The notes under the pieces: generated by a model
What the model was told of the DNA's origin: nothing
Database searches by the model: none
The model's input: only the letters and a program-made list of their open reading frames with translations
Assembly: GCA_030607875.1 (NCBI GenBank)
Contig: JAUWJD010000021.1
Location: forward strand, 1-54,952
DNA from: Chloroflexota bacterium
GTDB lineage: Bacteria; Chloroflexota; Anaerolineae; UBA2200
Direction: 5' to 3'
Length of the DNA stretch: 54,952 nt
In this document: positions 35,100-43,262 of the stretch, piece after piece
How positions within the stretch are numbered: the first letter of the stretch is position 1
Layout: the number at the start of each line of letters is the position of its first letter
Translations under genes and position numbers: made by a program

Positions 35100-35951
35100 G
35101 TGTCAGACATCCTGTGGGTTTTTTCGCGCTTCCAGTTCAGCGACGCAATTGATATCCTTCTCGTAGCCACCATTTTCTTCGCCTTGCTGCAGCTTATCAA
35201 AGGTACACAGGCTGTCCAACTCCTGCGCGGAGTGATGATCCTCATCTTCCTTACGGTGCTGCTGAGCAGCATCCTGAGACTGACCGCCTTTGGCTGGTTG
35301 ATGGGTCGAATTCTCCCGGCCCTGCTGGTGTCCATACCGGTCATCTTTCAGCCTGAACTGCGCAAGGCCCTGGAACGCCTGGGTCGAGCCGGCGGACTGA
35401 TTGACCGGCCCATGCGCGAGGCGACCGCAAACCGGGCCATCACTCAGGTGGCTCGGGCCTGCCGCATCATGTCCGAAGCGCGCCACGGTGCTATCATCGT
35501 CTTCGAACGCAACACCGGGCTTCAGGATTATGTCGATACAGGGGTAGAGATCAATGCCGAGGTGTCCACTGAGCTTCTGTTGACCATCTTTTTTCCCAGC
35601 ACTGCCCTGCACGATGGCGCAGTGATCATTCGGGGAGATCAGGTTGTGGCTGCAGCAACGCTGCTGCCTTTGGGCAATCCGCAAGCAAGAGACCTTCATC
35701 TAGGTACACGCCATCGCGCGGCGCTGGGCATCACTGAGCAGACAGACGCCATCACCGTCGTGGTATCGGAGGAAACAGGAATCATCTCGGTGGCACACAA
35801 CGGACGCATGGTGCGTCGCCTGGACGAGAACCGCTTGCGCAGCATCCTGCAGCGGCTCTACCACCCCTCCCAGCTGGACCTGTCTTCCTGGCTGTCAAAG
35901 CGAGTGCCACGCCAGCCTGATGCCCAGCGCACCAAGGAGTTGCGACCATGA
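35100..35951 (+). CDS. cdaA: Diadenylate cyclase CdaA (c-di-AMP synthase)
   Basis: 283 residues, GTG start. Three hydrophobic N-terminal segments (ILLVATIFFALLQL, LLRGVMILIFLTVLLSSIL, ILPALLVSIPVIF) anchor it. The DAC domain follows, with the catalytic DGA at 172-174 and the RHR at 204-206. It joins two ATP to c-di-AMP, a second messenger for cell-wall and potassium/osmotic control. It overlaps the YbbR gene by four bases (ATGA), the standard cdaA-cdaR pair. glmM, which often follows, is absent. Confidence 0.95.
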   Translation: MSDILWVFSRFQFSDAIDILLVATIFFALLQLIKGTQAVQLLRGVMILIFLTVLLSSILRLTAFGWLMGRILPALLVSIPVIFQPELRKALERLGRAGGLIDRPMREATANRAITQVARACRIMSEARHGAIIVFERNTGLQDYVDTGVEINAEVSTELLLTIFFPSTALHDGAVIIRGDQVVAAATLLPLGNPQARDLHLGTRHRAALGITEQTDAITVVVSEETGIISVAHNGRMVRRLDENRLRSILQRLYHPSQLDLSSWLSKRVPRQPDAQRTKELRP

Positions 35952-37180
35952 GATCATGGCAGCGGCTCATGGCTAACCTCAGCTCGGCACTCATGGCCTT
36001 GTTCCTGGCCATGGTCGTGTGGGTTGTCGCCGTGTATGAGAAGGCTCCGCCGCGTACCGATACCTTGCCCGATACCATCCCTATTCAGTTTCTCGACCTG
36101 GGGAACACCCTGATCATCTCCAACCCCATTGCCACTGAAGCGAAGGTCAAAGTGCGTGCCCTGGGCGATACTTGGGAGCAACTAAGGCCACAGGATTTTG
36201 AGGCAACCGTCGATCTGCTCGGTCTTGAGAGTGGCCAGCATGATGTACCGGTGGTTGTCACGACGCTATTACAGGATATCGCCATTGTGGACGTCCAACC
36301 CAGTCGCATCACAGTGAATCTGGATGAAATCTTGGAACGCCAGATCCGTGTGCGAGTCAAGACGCTCGACGAGGAGCGCGTACCCCTTGGCTATACTTCT
36401 CGCATACCAGAGGTGAAACCGGAGCAAGTAATGGTCAGTGGCCCCAAGACCACTGTGGACGCGGTAACGGAAGCGGTTGTTGAGATAAGCGTGAAGGATG
36501 CCCGAGATACGGTCACCAAGCAGGACACGCCCATGCTGCTAGACGCGACGGGCAGAAGAGTTCGGGGCCTGACAGTGTCTCCGGACAAGGTCACGGTAAC
36601 GGTGGTAGTGGAGCGACAGGCAGGCTACCGCGATGTGGCGGTGCGGGCCACATCGCAAGGTTCACCGGCGCCAGGCTATTGGATCAGCAGCATCAGCGTC
36701 GAGCCGGTATTGGTCACCGTCTGGGGCGAGCAAGCACTGATAGAAGCGCTTCCCGGCTTTGTAGACACCGAGGTGATTGATGTGGATGGGGCCACGAGCG
36801 ATGTGATGAAGCGAGTAGCCCTTGATTTGCCAGATGGAATTCTGACATTGGGTGAGGGGTCTGGGCCCGAAGGCATCCTGGTTCAGATCAGCATCCAGCC
36901 CCAGTTGGGCGGAAAAACGATCTATGGGGCTCCTCTTGAGATAAGCGGGCTGCGCCTGGGATTGACAGCTCAGCCTTCGCCGATGGCGGTGGATATCATC
37001 CTCTCCGGGCCGCTGCCAGCCCTGAAAGAGCTGCAGGCGGAGGACATCCAGATCATCCTCAATCTCGCGGGGTTGGGCAAGGGCACGCACAAGGTCACTC
37101 CCATCGTCATCCTGCCCGAAGGCCAGGACTTGGAGGTGAAAAGCATCGTGCCCGACATTGTGGAGGTAGCGATAGAGTGA
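35948..37180 (+). CDS. cdaR: YbbR-domain regulator of the diadenylate cyclase (CdaR)
   Basis: 410 residues, start overlapping the cdaA stop. One membrane segment is at about 10-30 (SSALMALFLAMVVWVVAVYE). The rest is extracytoplasmic and holds about four YbbR repeats (for example VDVQPSRITVNLDEILERQI, SVEPVLVTVWG). The protein binds and tunes CdaA in firmicutes; the same role is inferred here. A bidirectional hairpin follows the stop by two bases. Confidence 0.92.
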   Translation: MRSWQRLMANLSSALMALFLAMVVWVVAVYEKAPPRTDTLPDTIPIQFLDLGNTLIISNPIATEAKVKVRALGDTWEQLRPQDFEATVDLLGLESGQHDVPVVVTTLLQDIAIVDVQPSRITVNLDEILERQIRVRVKTLDEERVPLGYTSRIPEVKPEQVMVSGPKTTVDAVTEAVVEISVKDARDTVTKQDTPMLLDATGRRVRGLTVSPDKVTVTVVVERQAGYRDVAVRATSQGSPAPGYWISSISVEPVLVTVWGEQALIEALPGFVDTEVIDVDGATSDVMKRVALDLPDGILTLGEGSGPEGILVQISIQPQLGGKTIYGAPLEISGLRLGLTAQPSPMAVDIILSGPLPALKELQAEDIQIILNLAGLGKGTHKVTPIVILPEGQDLEVKSIVPDIVEVAIE

Positions 37181-37182
37181 AA

Positions 37183-37217
37183 AAGCCCTCCAGCTTCTCG
37201 GAGAAGCTGGAGGGCTT
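37183..37217. terminator. Bidirectional terminator between cdaR and rpsI
   Basis: AAGCCCTCCAGCTTCTC (37183-37199) and its complement (37201-37217) form a 17-bp stem with almost no loop, in practice with a 3-5 base loop. Flanking A-tract before and TT after mean it ends reverse-strand transcription with five Ts, and it is also 2 bp beyond the cdaR stop. Confidence 0.8.
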
Positions 37218-37301
37218 ACTCAATGCAGGTGCTGGTGCTTGTGGTGAGGACCTCAATCACGCAAGAAAGACCCAAGTCGTCACTACCAACCCCGCAGACT
37301 T

Positions 37302-37694
37302 CTAGCGCTTTGTGTACTGAGGCGCTTTGCGGGCCCGCTTCAGGCCTGGCTTCTTGCGCTCTTTCTGCCGTGGATCTCGGGTCAGGAAGCCCTGCTTGCG
37401 CAACACCTGGCGCAGACCAGGGTCCGATGCCAGCAGTGCTCGCGCGATACCATGACGTACCGCACCAGCCTGGCCAGAAATGCCGCCCCCTTTCACTTTC
37501 ACCAATACATTGAACTGATCGAGCGTATTGGTAGCGCGCAGGGCGGCGCGCACGTCGAGACGGTCGGCTTCACGCGGGAAGTACTCCTCCAGCGGCTTGT
37601 CGTTAATCACGATGTCGCCCTGCCCTGGGTACATCCGTACTCTGGCCACAGCAGTCTTCCGTCTTCCGGTACCGTAGTAGTATTGGGATGACAT
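37302..37694 (-). CDS. rpsI: 30S ribosomal protein S9
   Basis: 130 residues from the ATG at 37694, chosen for AAGGAG and because the protein begins [19 protein letters not shown] as usual. It ends with [17 protein letters not shown], the S9 basic tail that reaches the P site of the ribosome. It is the last gene of the supercluster, 78 bp after rplM. Confidence 0.96.
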   Translation of the reverse strand: MSSQYYYGTGRRKTAVARVRMYPGQGDIVINDKPLEEYFPREADRLDVRAALRATNTLDQFNVLVKVKGGGISGQAGAVRHGIARALLASDPGLRQVLRKQGFLTRDPRQKERKKPGLKRARKAPQYTKR

Positions 37695-37722
37695 TCCGCT
37701 AAACTCCTTTGCACCAACCGTT

Positions 37723-37761
37723 ACACGGCCCCGCTCAACCCAGCCTTGCCGAGGGCGGGAC
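37723..37761 (-). repeat. Palindromic element family 1, variant copy
   Basis: On the reverse strand it opens GTCCCGCC and closes GCGGGGCCGTGT, the two arms of the element, with a longer middle. It lies between rplM and rpsI. Confidence 0.5.
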
Positions 37762-37772
37762 ACGTCCCCATC

Positions 37773-38201
37773 TCACAATTCCAGTGGCTCGGGTTTCTGA
37801 GCCGCGTGAGGATGTGTCGGGCCAGCATAGACTTTTAGTTTCTTCAGCATGGCACGGCCGAGACGATTCTTTGGCAACATCCCGCGTATAGCGTGGATGA
37901 GAACCCGATCAGGGTGCTTTTCCAACTGCTCGCTCAGCACGATGCTCTTCAACCCTCCGAGATACCCGGAGTATCGATAATACCTCTTGGTGCTCAGCTT
38001 CTTTCCAGTCACATGTATCTTCTCGGCATTGATAATGATCACATGGTCGCCCATGTCCAGGTGTGTACTGAAGGTAGGCTTGTGTTTGCCACGCAGGATT
38101 CTGGCCACCTGAGTGGCCAGCCGTCCCAGTGTCTTGCCCTGGGCATCAACCACGTACCAACGCCGCTCGATTTCCCCTGCCTTTACGGCGTAAGTCTTCA
38201 C
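37773..38201 (-). CDS. rplM: 50S ribosomal protein L13
   Basis: 142 residues, the usual size. Family marks: [36 protein letters not shown] and [14 protein letters not shown], then [19 protein letters not shown]. It binds 23S rRNA early in assembly. It follows truA by 42 bp and precedes rpsI, the usual rplM-rpsI pair. Confidence 0.97.
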   Translation of the reverse strand: MKTYAVKAGEIERRWYVVDAQGKTLGRLATQVARILRGKHKPTFSTHLDMGDHVIIINAEKIHVTGKKLSTKRYYRYSGYLGGLKSIVLSEQLEKHPDRVLIHAIRGMLPKNRLGRAMLKKLKVYAGPTHPHAAQKPEPLEL

Positions 38202-38215
38202 TTTACCCCATTCCT

Positions 38216-38269
38216 CCTACCCCGCTCAACTGATAGCGGGACATCATCCCGCCTGATCGATGGCGGGGC
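38216..38269 (-). repeat. Two overlapping copies of palindromic element family 1 at the end of truA
   Basis: On the reverse strand, copy one (38269-38239) opens GCCCCGCCATC and copy two (38242-38216) opens GTCCCGCTATC and closes GCGGGG. Copy one supplies the last eight codons and the stop of truA. Confidence 0.65.
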
Positions 38270-39140
38270 ATCCGTAATTCACCTTAACCAGACAGAGACC
38301 GTGCCCTGGTGCCGCTGCTCCAGGCGTACGCCGGTGTGTCAGCGATAAAAGCCCACCAAAGCCCTCAACAGACAGTTCGCCGCTGCCGACCAGCAGCAGG
38401 TTGCCCACAATCCGCCGCACCATGCGCCGCAAGAAAGCGTCCGCCTCGATCTCTACGTAGACGAAAACGTCTTCTCGCCGGCAACCAGCCCGGAGAACGG
38501 TGCGCACGGTGCCCCGTCCCACTGCCGACGGGACTTGGCCCCGTCCCACCGATGCCGGGACTTGGCCCCGTCCCACGGCTGACGGGACTTGGCCCCGTCC
38601 CACCGACGACGGGACTTGGCCCTCCCCTGCGCCCCTCCGGCCGCGCCTCTCGCCACGTGGCGACCAGCCAAAGGGCAGGAAGTCCTGCTCGCCCACCAGG
38701 CAGGCACAGGCCCGCTCCATCGCTTCTGCATCCAGTGGCCTGGGGTAGTGATACGCATAACGCGCGGCAAGCGGCGAACGCACCGCGCCATTGTCAATCG
38801 TGTACACGTACTCACGGCTGCGCGCACTGTAGCGCGCATGAAACCCCGGCGACGCCTCTCGCAACTCGGTGACCGCAATATCGTCGGTGAGAACCGCATT
38901 GAGGGCACGGTGCAGGTCGGACAAGGGATGGCGCCAAAGCGCAGTGAAATGAATCACCTGGCCCCTGGCGTGCACCCCTGCATCGGTACGTCCTGCGCCC
39001 ACAATCCGGGTCTGATGCTGGGTTACTTCGACCAGCGCCCGCTCAATCTCCCCCTGAATGGTCCGACCGCTACGCTGTATTTGAAAGCCAAGGTACTCTG
39101 TGCCATCATATTCCACGATGGCCATCAGGTGATACTGCAC
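38244..39140 (-). CDS. truA: tRNA pseudouridine(38-40) synthase with an in-frame repeat insert
   Basis: 298 residues, about 40 longer than typical. It makes pseudouridine at positions 38-40 of tRNA anticodon stems. Catalytic D53 lies in GAGRTDAGVHA; other marks are VEYDGTEYLGFQ and DAFLRRMVRRIVG. Residues about 175-210 are four in-frame copies of a 9-residue unit (GQVPSAVGR type), encoded by a 27-bp repeat, inserted where the normal protein has a loop between FLPFG and TVRTV. The last eight residues (CPAIDQAG) come from a palindromic element that follows the natural end LVKVNY. It starts 3 bp after rplQ and sits in its usual place. Confidence 0.93.
   Translation of the reverse strand: MQYHLMAIVEYDGTEYLGFQIQRSGRTIQGEIERALVEVTQHQTRIVGAGRTDAGVHARGQVIHFTALWRHPLSDLHRALNAVLTDDIAVTELREASPGFHARYSARSREYVYTIDNGAVRSPLAARYAYHYPRPLDAEAMERACACLVGEQDFLPFGWSPRGERRGRRGAGEGQVPSSVGRGQVPSAVGRGQVPASVGRGQVPSAVGRGTVRTVLRAGCRREDVFVYVEIEADAFLRRMVRRIVGNLLLVGSGELSVEGFGGLLSLTHRRTPGAAAPGHGLCLVKVNYGCPAIDQAG
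38511..38618 (-). repeat. Four 27-bp tandem repeats inside truA
   Basis: Four adjacent units of 27 bp begin at 38511, 38538, 38565 and 38592, each with GCCCCGTCCC at the start and GGGACTTG at the end, varying in the middle. Each unit carries its own CCCGTC/GACGGG-type inverted arms. The unit aligns to the palindromic element (25 of 31 positions against the copy at 54394-54424). Confidence 0.9.
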
Positions 39141-39143
39141 GCA

Positions 39144-39494
39144 CTACACCAATTCGAGCACGACCATCGGAGCCGCGTCTCCCTGCCTCGGCCCCAGCTT
39201 GATCATTCGCGTATATCCCCCGGATCTGTCCGCATAACGGGGCCCAATCTCATCAAACAACTTCTTTACGAGTTCAGGATTACTAACGGTACGCATGGCC
39301 CGACGTCGAGAATGCAAGTCTCCCCGCTTGGCCAGGGTTATGATCTTTTCCGCATCGCCTCTAATTGCGCGCGCTTTGGCCTCAGTCGTTTGAATCCGCT
39401 CGTGACGGATCAGGTCGCTGATCAGATTCCGGAACAGTGCTCGGCGCGCACCTTGATCTCGTTTCAGACGTCGGCCGGCCACACGATGCTTCAT
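39144..39494 (-). CDS. rplQ: 50S ribosomal protein L17
   Basis: 116 residues, the short bacterial form. Marks: [40 protein letters not shown] and [20 protein letters not shown]. It lies 5 bp after rpoA and 3 bp before truA in the alpha operon order. Confidence 0.97.
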   Translation of the reverse strand: MKHRVAGRRLKRDQGARRALFRNLISDLIRHERIQTTEAKARAIRGDAEKIITLAKRGDLHSRRRAMRTVSNPELVKKLFDEIGPRYADRSGGYTRMIKLGPRQGDAAPMVVLELV

Positions 39495-39499
39495 AGTTT

Positions 39500-40504
39500 C
39501 TACTCCTCGGCGGTATCCTCGCTGTCTTCGGGGACACCCTCCTGCACTTTGTCTTCTTCGTCCTCTTCCGACAGGAAACCTTTTTCCTGCAGCTTGGCCA
39601 CCAACTCGGCAAAGGATTTTTGGCCAAAGTTGCGGATAGCCAGGAGTTCCTTGCCCTGGCTCCTGGAGAGTTTGTCCAGCACCTCACCAACCTTGGTGAT
39701 CCCGGCGCGCTTCAGACAATTGTAGGCGCGCATAGACAGCTCCAGCACCTCGATAGGCGCATCGTACACCTTGCTGGGGATGCCTTCATGTTCCTCCACC
39801 GGCTCTTCCAGTTCCTCCGGCTGTACTTCACTGAAGGAAGCAATGGGACTCATGTGACGCACCAGTATCTGCGCTGCTGTGCTCAGCGCATCGGCAGGAC
39901 GAATAGTCCCATCCGTCCAAATCTCCAGCGCCAGGTAATCATAGTCCGTGACCTGACCAACCCTGGTTCGGTGCACCGAATAGCTTGTTCGCACAACCGG
40001 AGCGAAAATCGCATCGATAGGGATTTGCCCAATGGGCAAGCCTTCTCTTTCTTCACCAGGAGAGTAGCCCCTGCCCCTTTGCACGACGAACTCGATATCC
40101 AGCTCTGTGTCCGACGAATCGAGCGTCAACAGGTGCAATTCGGGGTTCATGATCTCCACGTCAGGCGGACAGTCAATGTCGGCGGCCGTGACCTCGGACT
40201 TGCCCCGGGTGCTCAGCATCAGCCGTATAGGCCCTTCAGTGAAACAACGCAAGCGCAGTTTCTTGACGTTCAGGATGAGCGCGGTCATGTCCTCCTTGGC
40301 GTTGGGGATAGGCGTAAACTCATGCTGTACGCCGCTAACGCGCAGAGAGGTCACGGCTGCTCCGCTGAGAGATGACAGCAACACCCGCCGCAGCGCATTG
40401 CCGATCGTTACACCGAAGCCAGTCTCCAAGGGACTGATGGTGTATCTACCATAGCTCTTTGTGCTGGCTTCACATTCTATTTTGGATAAAACAAACTTCA
40501 ACAA
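39500..40504 (-). CDS. rpoA: RNA polymerase alpha subunit
   Basis: 334 residues. The N-terminal dimerisation domain shows [20 protein letters not shown] and [11 protein letters not shown]; the C-terminal domain at about 255-315 shows [20 protein letters not shown], which contacts promoter UP elements and activators. The last 20 residues are acidic ([12 protein letters not shown]). It lies 80 bp after rpsD. Confidence 0.97.
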   Translation of the reverse strand: MLKFVLSKIECEASTKSYGRYTISPLETGFGVTIGNALRRVLLSSLSGAAVTSLRVSGVQHEFTPIPNAKEDMTALILNVKKLRLRCFTEGPIRLMLSTRGKSEVTAADIDCPPDVEIMNPELHLLTLDSSDTELDIEFVVQRGRGYSPGEEREGLPIGQIPIDAIFAPVVRTSYSVHRTRVGQVTDYDYLALEIWTDGTIRPADALSTAAQILVRHMSPIASFSEVQPEELEEPVEEHEGIPSKVYDAPIEVLELSMRAYNCLKRAGITKVGEVLDKLSRSQGKELLAIRNFGQKSFAELVAKLQEKGFLSEEDEEDKVQEGVPEDSEDTAEE

Positions 40505-40584
40505 GTGTCTACCCTCCCTCAGTGCACACCGTCGCTGCGGTCTATCACGAATGGAAGAACCTCAGAGAAGCAGCATGCAAATGG

Positions 40585-41220
40585 CTAACGTGAGTAGAAC
40601 TCAACGATTAGTTGCTCTTTGATGGGTACGTCTAGCTGCTCACGCGACGGCAGGCTTTGCACCCGGCCTTGCATGCTGGCAGCATCGACAGACAACCACT
40701 CTGGCGGGGTGACATGTTCCAAGACCTTGTGCAGGTCTTGAAAGTAGGTCAGCTTGCGGCTGCGTTCACGCACAGTGATGACGTCATTGCCTTTCACCAA
40801 CATAGAGGGACTCTTGGCCCTCGTGCCATTCACCTCGAAGTGACCGTGCAAGACCAACTGTCTGGCCTGATTCCGAGAAGATGCAAAGCCGAGACGATAG
40901 ACAATGTTATCCAGTCGACTCTCCAAGATCTGCAACAAGTTGACTCCGGTCAACCCCTTCTGCTTCACGGCATTGCGGTAATACCTGCGGAATTGGCGCT
41001 CCAGGACACCGTAGATGCGGCGTGCCTTCTGCTTCTCCCTCAATTGCACCCCATAGTCTGAAGTCTTGCGGCGGAAGGATCTCCTCCGCCCATGCATGCC
41101 TGGGGCATAGGAACGCCGCTCAAAAGCACACTTGGGCGAAACACAGCGGTCGCCTTTCAAGAAGAGCTTCTCGCCTTCGCGGCGGCACAACTTGCACTTT
41201 GATCCCGTATACCTTGCCAT
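40585..41220 (-). CDS. rpsD: 30S ribosomal protein S4 (zinc-binding form)
   Basis: 211 residues. The N-terminal zinc cluster is intact: [12 protein letters not shown] then [11 protein letters not shown] (C9, C12, C27, C32). It primes 16S rRNA folding and can repress its own operon. The S4 RNA-binding domain shows [20 protein letters not shown] and [14 protein letters not shown]. It is in the standard place before rpoA. Confidence 0.97.
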   Translation of the reverse strand: MARYTGSKCKLCRREGEKLFLKGDRCVSPKCAFERRSYAPGMHGRRRSFRRKTSDYGVQLREKQKARRIYGVLERQFRRYYRNAVKQKGLTGVNLLQILESRLDNIVYRLGFASSRNQARQLVLHGHFEVNGTRAKSPSMLVKGNDVITVRERSRKLTYFQDLHKVLEHVTPPEWLSVDAASMQGRVQSLPSREQLDVPIKEQLIVEFYSR

Positions 41221-41238
41221 TAATCCTCCTCACAGCCA

Positions 41239-41269
41239 GCACCGTGCCCCACCGAACGGATGGCGGGAC
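41239..41269 (-). repeat. Palindromic element family 1 between rpsD and rpsK
   Basis: On the reverse strand it opens GTCCCGCCATC and closes GGTGGGGCACGGT, a degenerate right arm. Confidence 0.6.
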
Positions 41270-41278
41270 ACGCACACG

Positions 41279-41686
41279 CTAGATGCGACGCTTCTTGGGC
41301 GGACGACAGCCATTGTGTGGTATGGGCGTGACGTCTGTGATCGAACGCACCTGCAGCCCAGTGGCTTGAATGGTGCGTATCGCCGCCTCGCGCCCAGGTC
41401 CAGGGCCCTTGATGTACACGTCTACCTCTTGGATGCCCTGATCCAGGGCCCTCTTGGCAACACTCTGTGCGGCGATCTGGGCCGCGTAAGGGGTGCTCCT
41501 GCGAGACCCCTTGAAGGGAGGGGTCAGAGACCCTGGGCTTCCCCAGAGAAGCACGTTACCCTCAAGATCGGTAAAGGTGATCAAAGTGTTATTGAATGTC
41601 GCCTGGATATACACTCGGGCGCGCGGCGTCACCTTGCGCTCGCGCCGTCGTCCACGTCTCCTGCTTCCTCGCTTTGCTTGTGGCAT
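41279..41686 (-). CDS. rpsK: 30S ribosomal protein S11
   Basis: 135 residues. Marks: [60 protein letters not shown] and the end [15 protein letters not shown]-like (here [15 protein letters not shown]). It binds 16S rRNA near the platform. The N-terminus is strongly basic ([17 protein letters not shown]). Confidence 0.97.
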   Translation of the reverse strand: MPQAKRGSRRRGRRRERKVTPRARVYIQATFNNTLITFTDLEGNVLLWGSPGSLTPPFKGSRRSTPYAAQIAAQSVAKRALDQGIQEVDVYIKGPGPGREAAIRTIQATGLQVRSITDVTPIPHNGCRPPKKRRI

Positions 41687-41745
41687 ACTGCCTCCAACTA
41701 ACTGGTCGCATCACAAGCCAGAGATACGCTGGCTTGCCTAGATCA

Positions 41746-42129
41746 TTACTTCTTGGCACGTGCGCGCCGGCGACCGGGAACTGTCTTCCTCGGCCCGCGC
41801 TTTGTGCGGGCATTGGTACGCGTACGCTGACCCCGCACGGGCAGGTTCCGACGGTGACGCTGGCCACGATAGCAGCCGATCTCCGTCAGGCGCTTGATGT
41901 TCATCGTCACTTCACGCCGAAGATAACCTTCGACTTTGAACTCCCTGTCGATGAACTCACGAATACTCGTGACATCGCTCTCCGTCAGATCCTTAATCCT
42001 CGTGTCGGGATTTATACCCGTGCCTTGCAGGATCTTTTTGCTTCTGCTGCGCCCGATGCCATAAATGTATGTCAGCCCAATTTCTACTCTTTTGCCTCTT
42101 GGTAGGTCTACACCCGAGATTCTTGCCAC
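41746..42129 (-). CDS. rpsM: 30S ribosomal protein S13
   Basis: 127 residues from a GTG at 42129. A GGAGG lies six bases before this GTG but directly touches the ATG at 42135, so the GTG is the better start and gives [20 protein letters not shown] as the family N-terminus. The end is the basic [20 protein letters not shown] tail. It contacts the ribosome head and tRNA. A 241-bp gap upstream is occupied by a MITE-like element. Confidence 0.95.
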   Translation of the reverse strand: MARISGVDLPRGKRVEIGLTYIYGIGRSRSKKILQGTGINPDTRIKDLTESDVTSIREFIDREFKVEGYLRREVTMNIKRLTEIGCYRGQRHRRNLPVRGQRTRTNARTKRGPRKTVPGRRRARAKK

Positions 42130-42205
42130 TGTCATCCTCCATGGAGCATGCAAACGTCCGCTGGATGCCAGACTCAGCACCTCAGCTCTGCCCGATCCCG
42201 CTTAC

Positions 42206-42344
42206 TGTCATTCTGAGCGCAACAACACATACACCCCGTTCGGGCCGCCTCAGCCGAAGGTGTCGTCCCCTTGCCGAAGGTGTCGGCCAAGACAGGGCGA
42301 GACAGGAAGAGACGGCCTGCGCGCAAGCGTCGCTCAGGGTGACA
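42206..42344. repeat. MITE-like element (family 2, copy C) between rpsM and rpmJ
   Basis: 139 bp bounded by TGTCATTCTGAGCG (42206-42219) and CGCTCAGGGTGACA (42331-42344), 12 of 14 complementary. It contains the 39-nt core (42232-42270) and GACAGGGCGAGACAGG (42291-42306) shared with copies B and D. It has no reading frame of interest. Confidence 0.7.
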
Positions 42345-42370
42345 ACCAGGGGGAAGCTCTCTGGGCGTCC

Positions 42371-42484
42371 TTAGCCCTGGCGCTGCTTGTGCCGCGGATT
42401 CTCGCAAATCACGCGCACCACGCCACGCCGCTTGATGATCTTGCACTTGGCACAACGTCGCTTGACTGACGGTTTAACTTTCAT
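42371..42484 (-). CDS. rpmJ: 50S ribosomal protein L36
   Basis: 37 residues, a normal L36. The sequence begins [20 protein letters not shown] and ends [12 protein letters not shown], with zinc ligands C11, C14, C27 and H32. It lies between adk and rpsM, where map and infA commonly come first. A GGAGG site is ten bases upstream. Confidence 0.96.
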   Translation of the reverse strand: MKVKPSVKRRCAKCKIIKRRGVVRVICENPRHKQRQG

Positions 42485-42541
42485 CTTCAACACCTCCGAG
42501 AATTCGCCAGAGTCCAGCCCAAAAGTCACATCCTGCCTTCC

Positions 42542-43237
42542 TTAGGCGTAGCAGGGTTCCTCGCTAGATGCCGGCTTCTTGTCTCCAATGTGCCGCACTG
42601 CTGCCAGCAGATCGGCGTACACCCCTTCAATGTCCGCTTCGCCATTGATCTCGACCAGCAGCCCGCGCTGGCGATAATACTCGATCAGGGGAGCCGTTTG
42701 CTCCAGATACACCTCTATGCGCTTGCGGTGGGTTTCAGGCGTGTCATCCGGGCGTTGATACAGCTCTCCACCGCAGACATCGCACTTGCCCGGCTCGCTG
42801 GGCGGATTCCACAGAACGTGATAAACGGCCTGACAATCCCTGCAGGTCCAACGCCCGCCGAGGCGCTGCAACAGCGTCTCGGTCGCCGAACTGATGTACG
42901 GCACCAGGGTCACAGATGCATTCCTCTGCGCCAGAACATCGTCCAGTGCCTTGGCCTGCTCGATGGTGCGGGGGAAGCCATCCAGGATGGCCCCCTCGGC
43001 GCAGTCCGGCTTGTTCAGGCGCTCTGCCACCATGGCAATGGTGACTTTGTCGGGCACCAGCTCACCCCGATCGATATACGTCTGAGCCTCTCGGCCCAGC
43101 GGCGTCTGGGCCTTGATCGCCTCACGGAAGAGATCCCCACTGGAAACGTGGGGCAAGCCCGATTCTTCCGCCAGCCGCTCGGCCTGCGTCCCCTTCCCGA
43201 CGCCAGGAGGACCCAGCAAGACAAGAAAGATCGCCAT
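42542..43237 (-). CDS. adk: Adenylate kinase
   Basis: 231 residues from the ATG at 43237, preceded by GGAGGTAG within the secY end. It interconverts ATP, ADP and AMP. P-loop GPPGVGKGT; NMP site SSGDLFREA; GFPRTIEQA; and a zinc-bearing LID with four Cys (CRDC at about 133 and CDVC at about 153). It is in its usual place behind secY. Confidence 0.97.
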   Translation of the reverse strand: MAIFLVLLGPPGVGKGTQAERLAEESGLPHVSSGDLFREAIKAQTPLGREAQTYIDRGELVPDKVTIAMVAERLNKPDCAEGAILDGFPRTIEQAKALDDVLAQRNASVTLVPYISSATETLLQRLGGRWTCRDCQAVYHVLWNPPSEPGKCDVCGGELYQRPDDTPETHRKRIEVYLEQTAPLIEYYRQRGLLVEINGEADIEGVYADLLAAVRHIGDKKPASSEEPCYA

Positions 43238-43262
43238 CCGCGCTACCTCCAGCAAATACACC

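Noticed and set aside
38511-38618. CRISPR-like repeats in truA
   Set aside because: Units are directly adjacent without spacers and lie in frame within a conserved gene.
42069-42374. Forward frames between rpsM and rpmJ
   Set aside because: They cover the MITE-like element and the antisense of rpsM; no ribosome-binding site.
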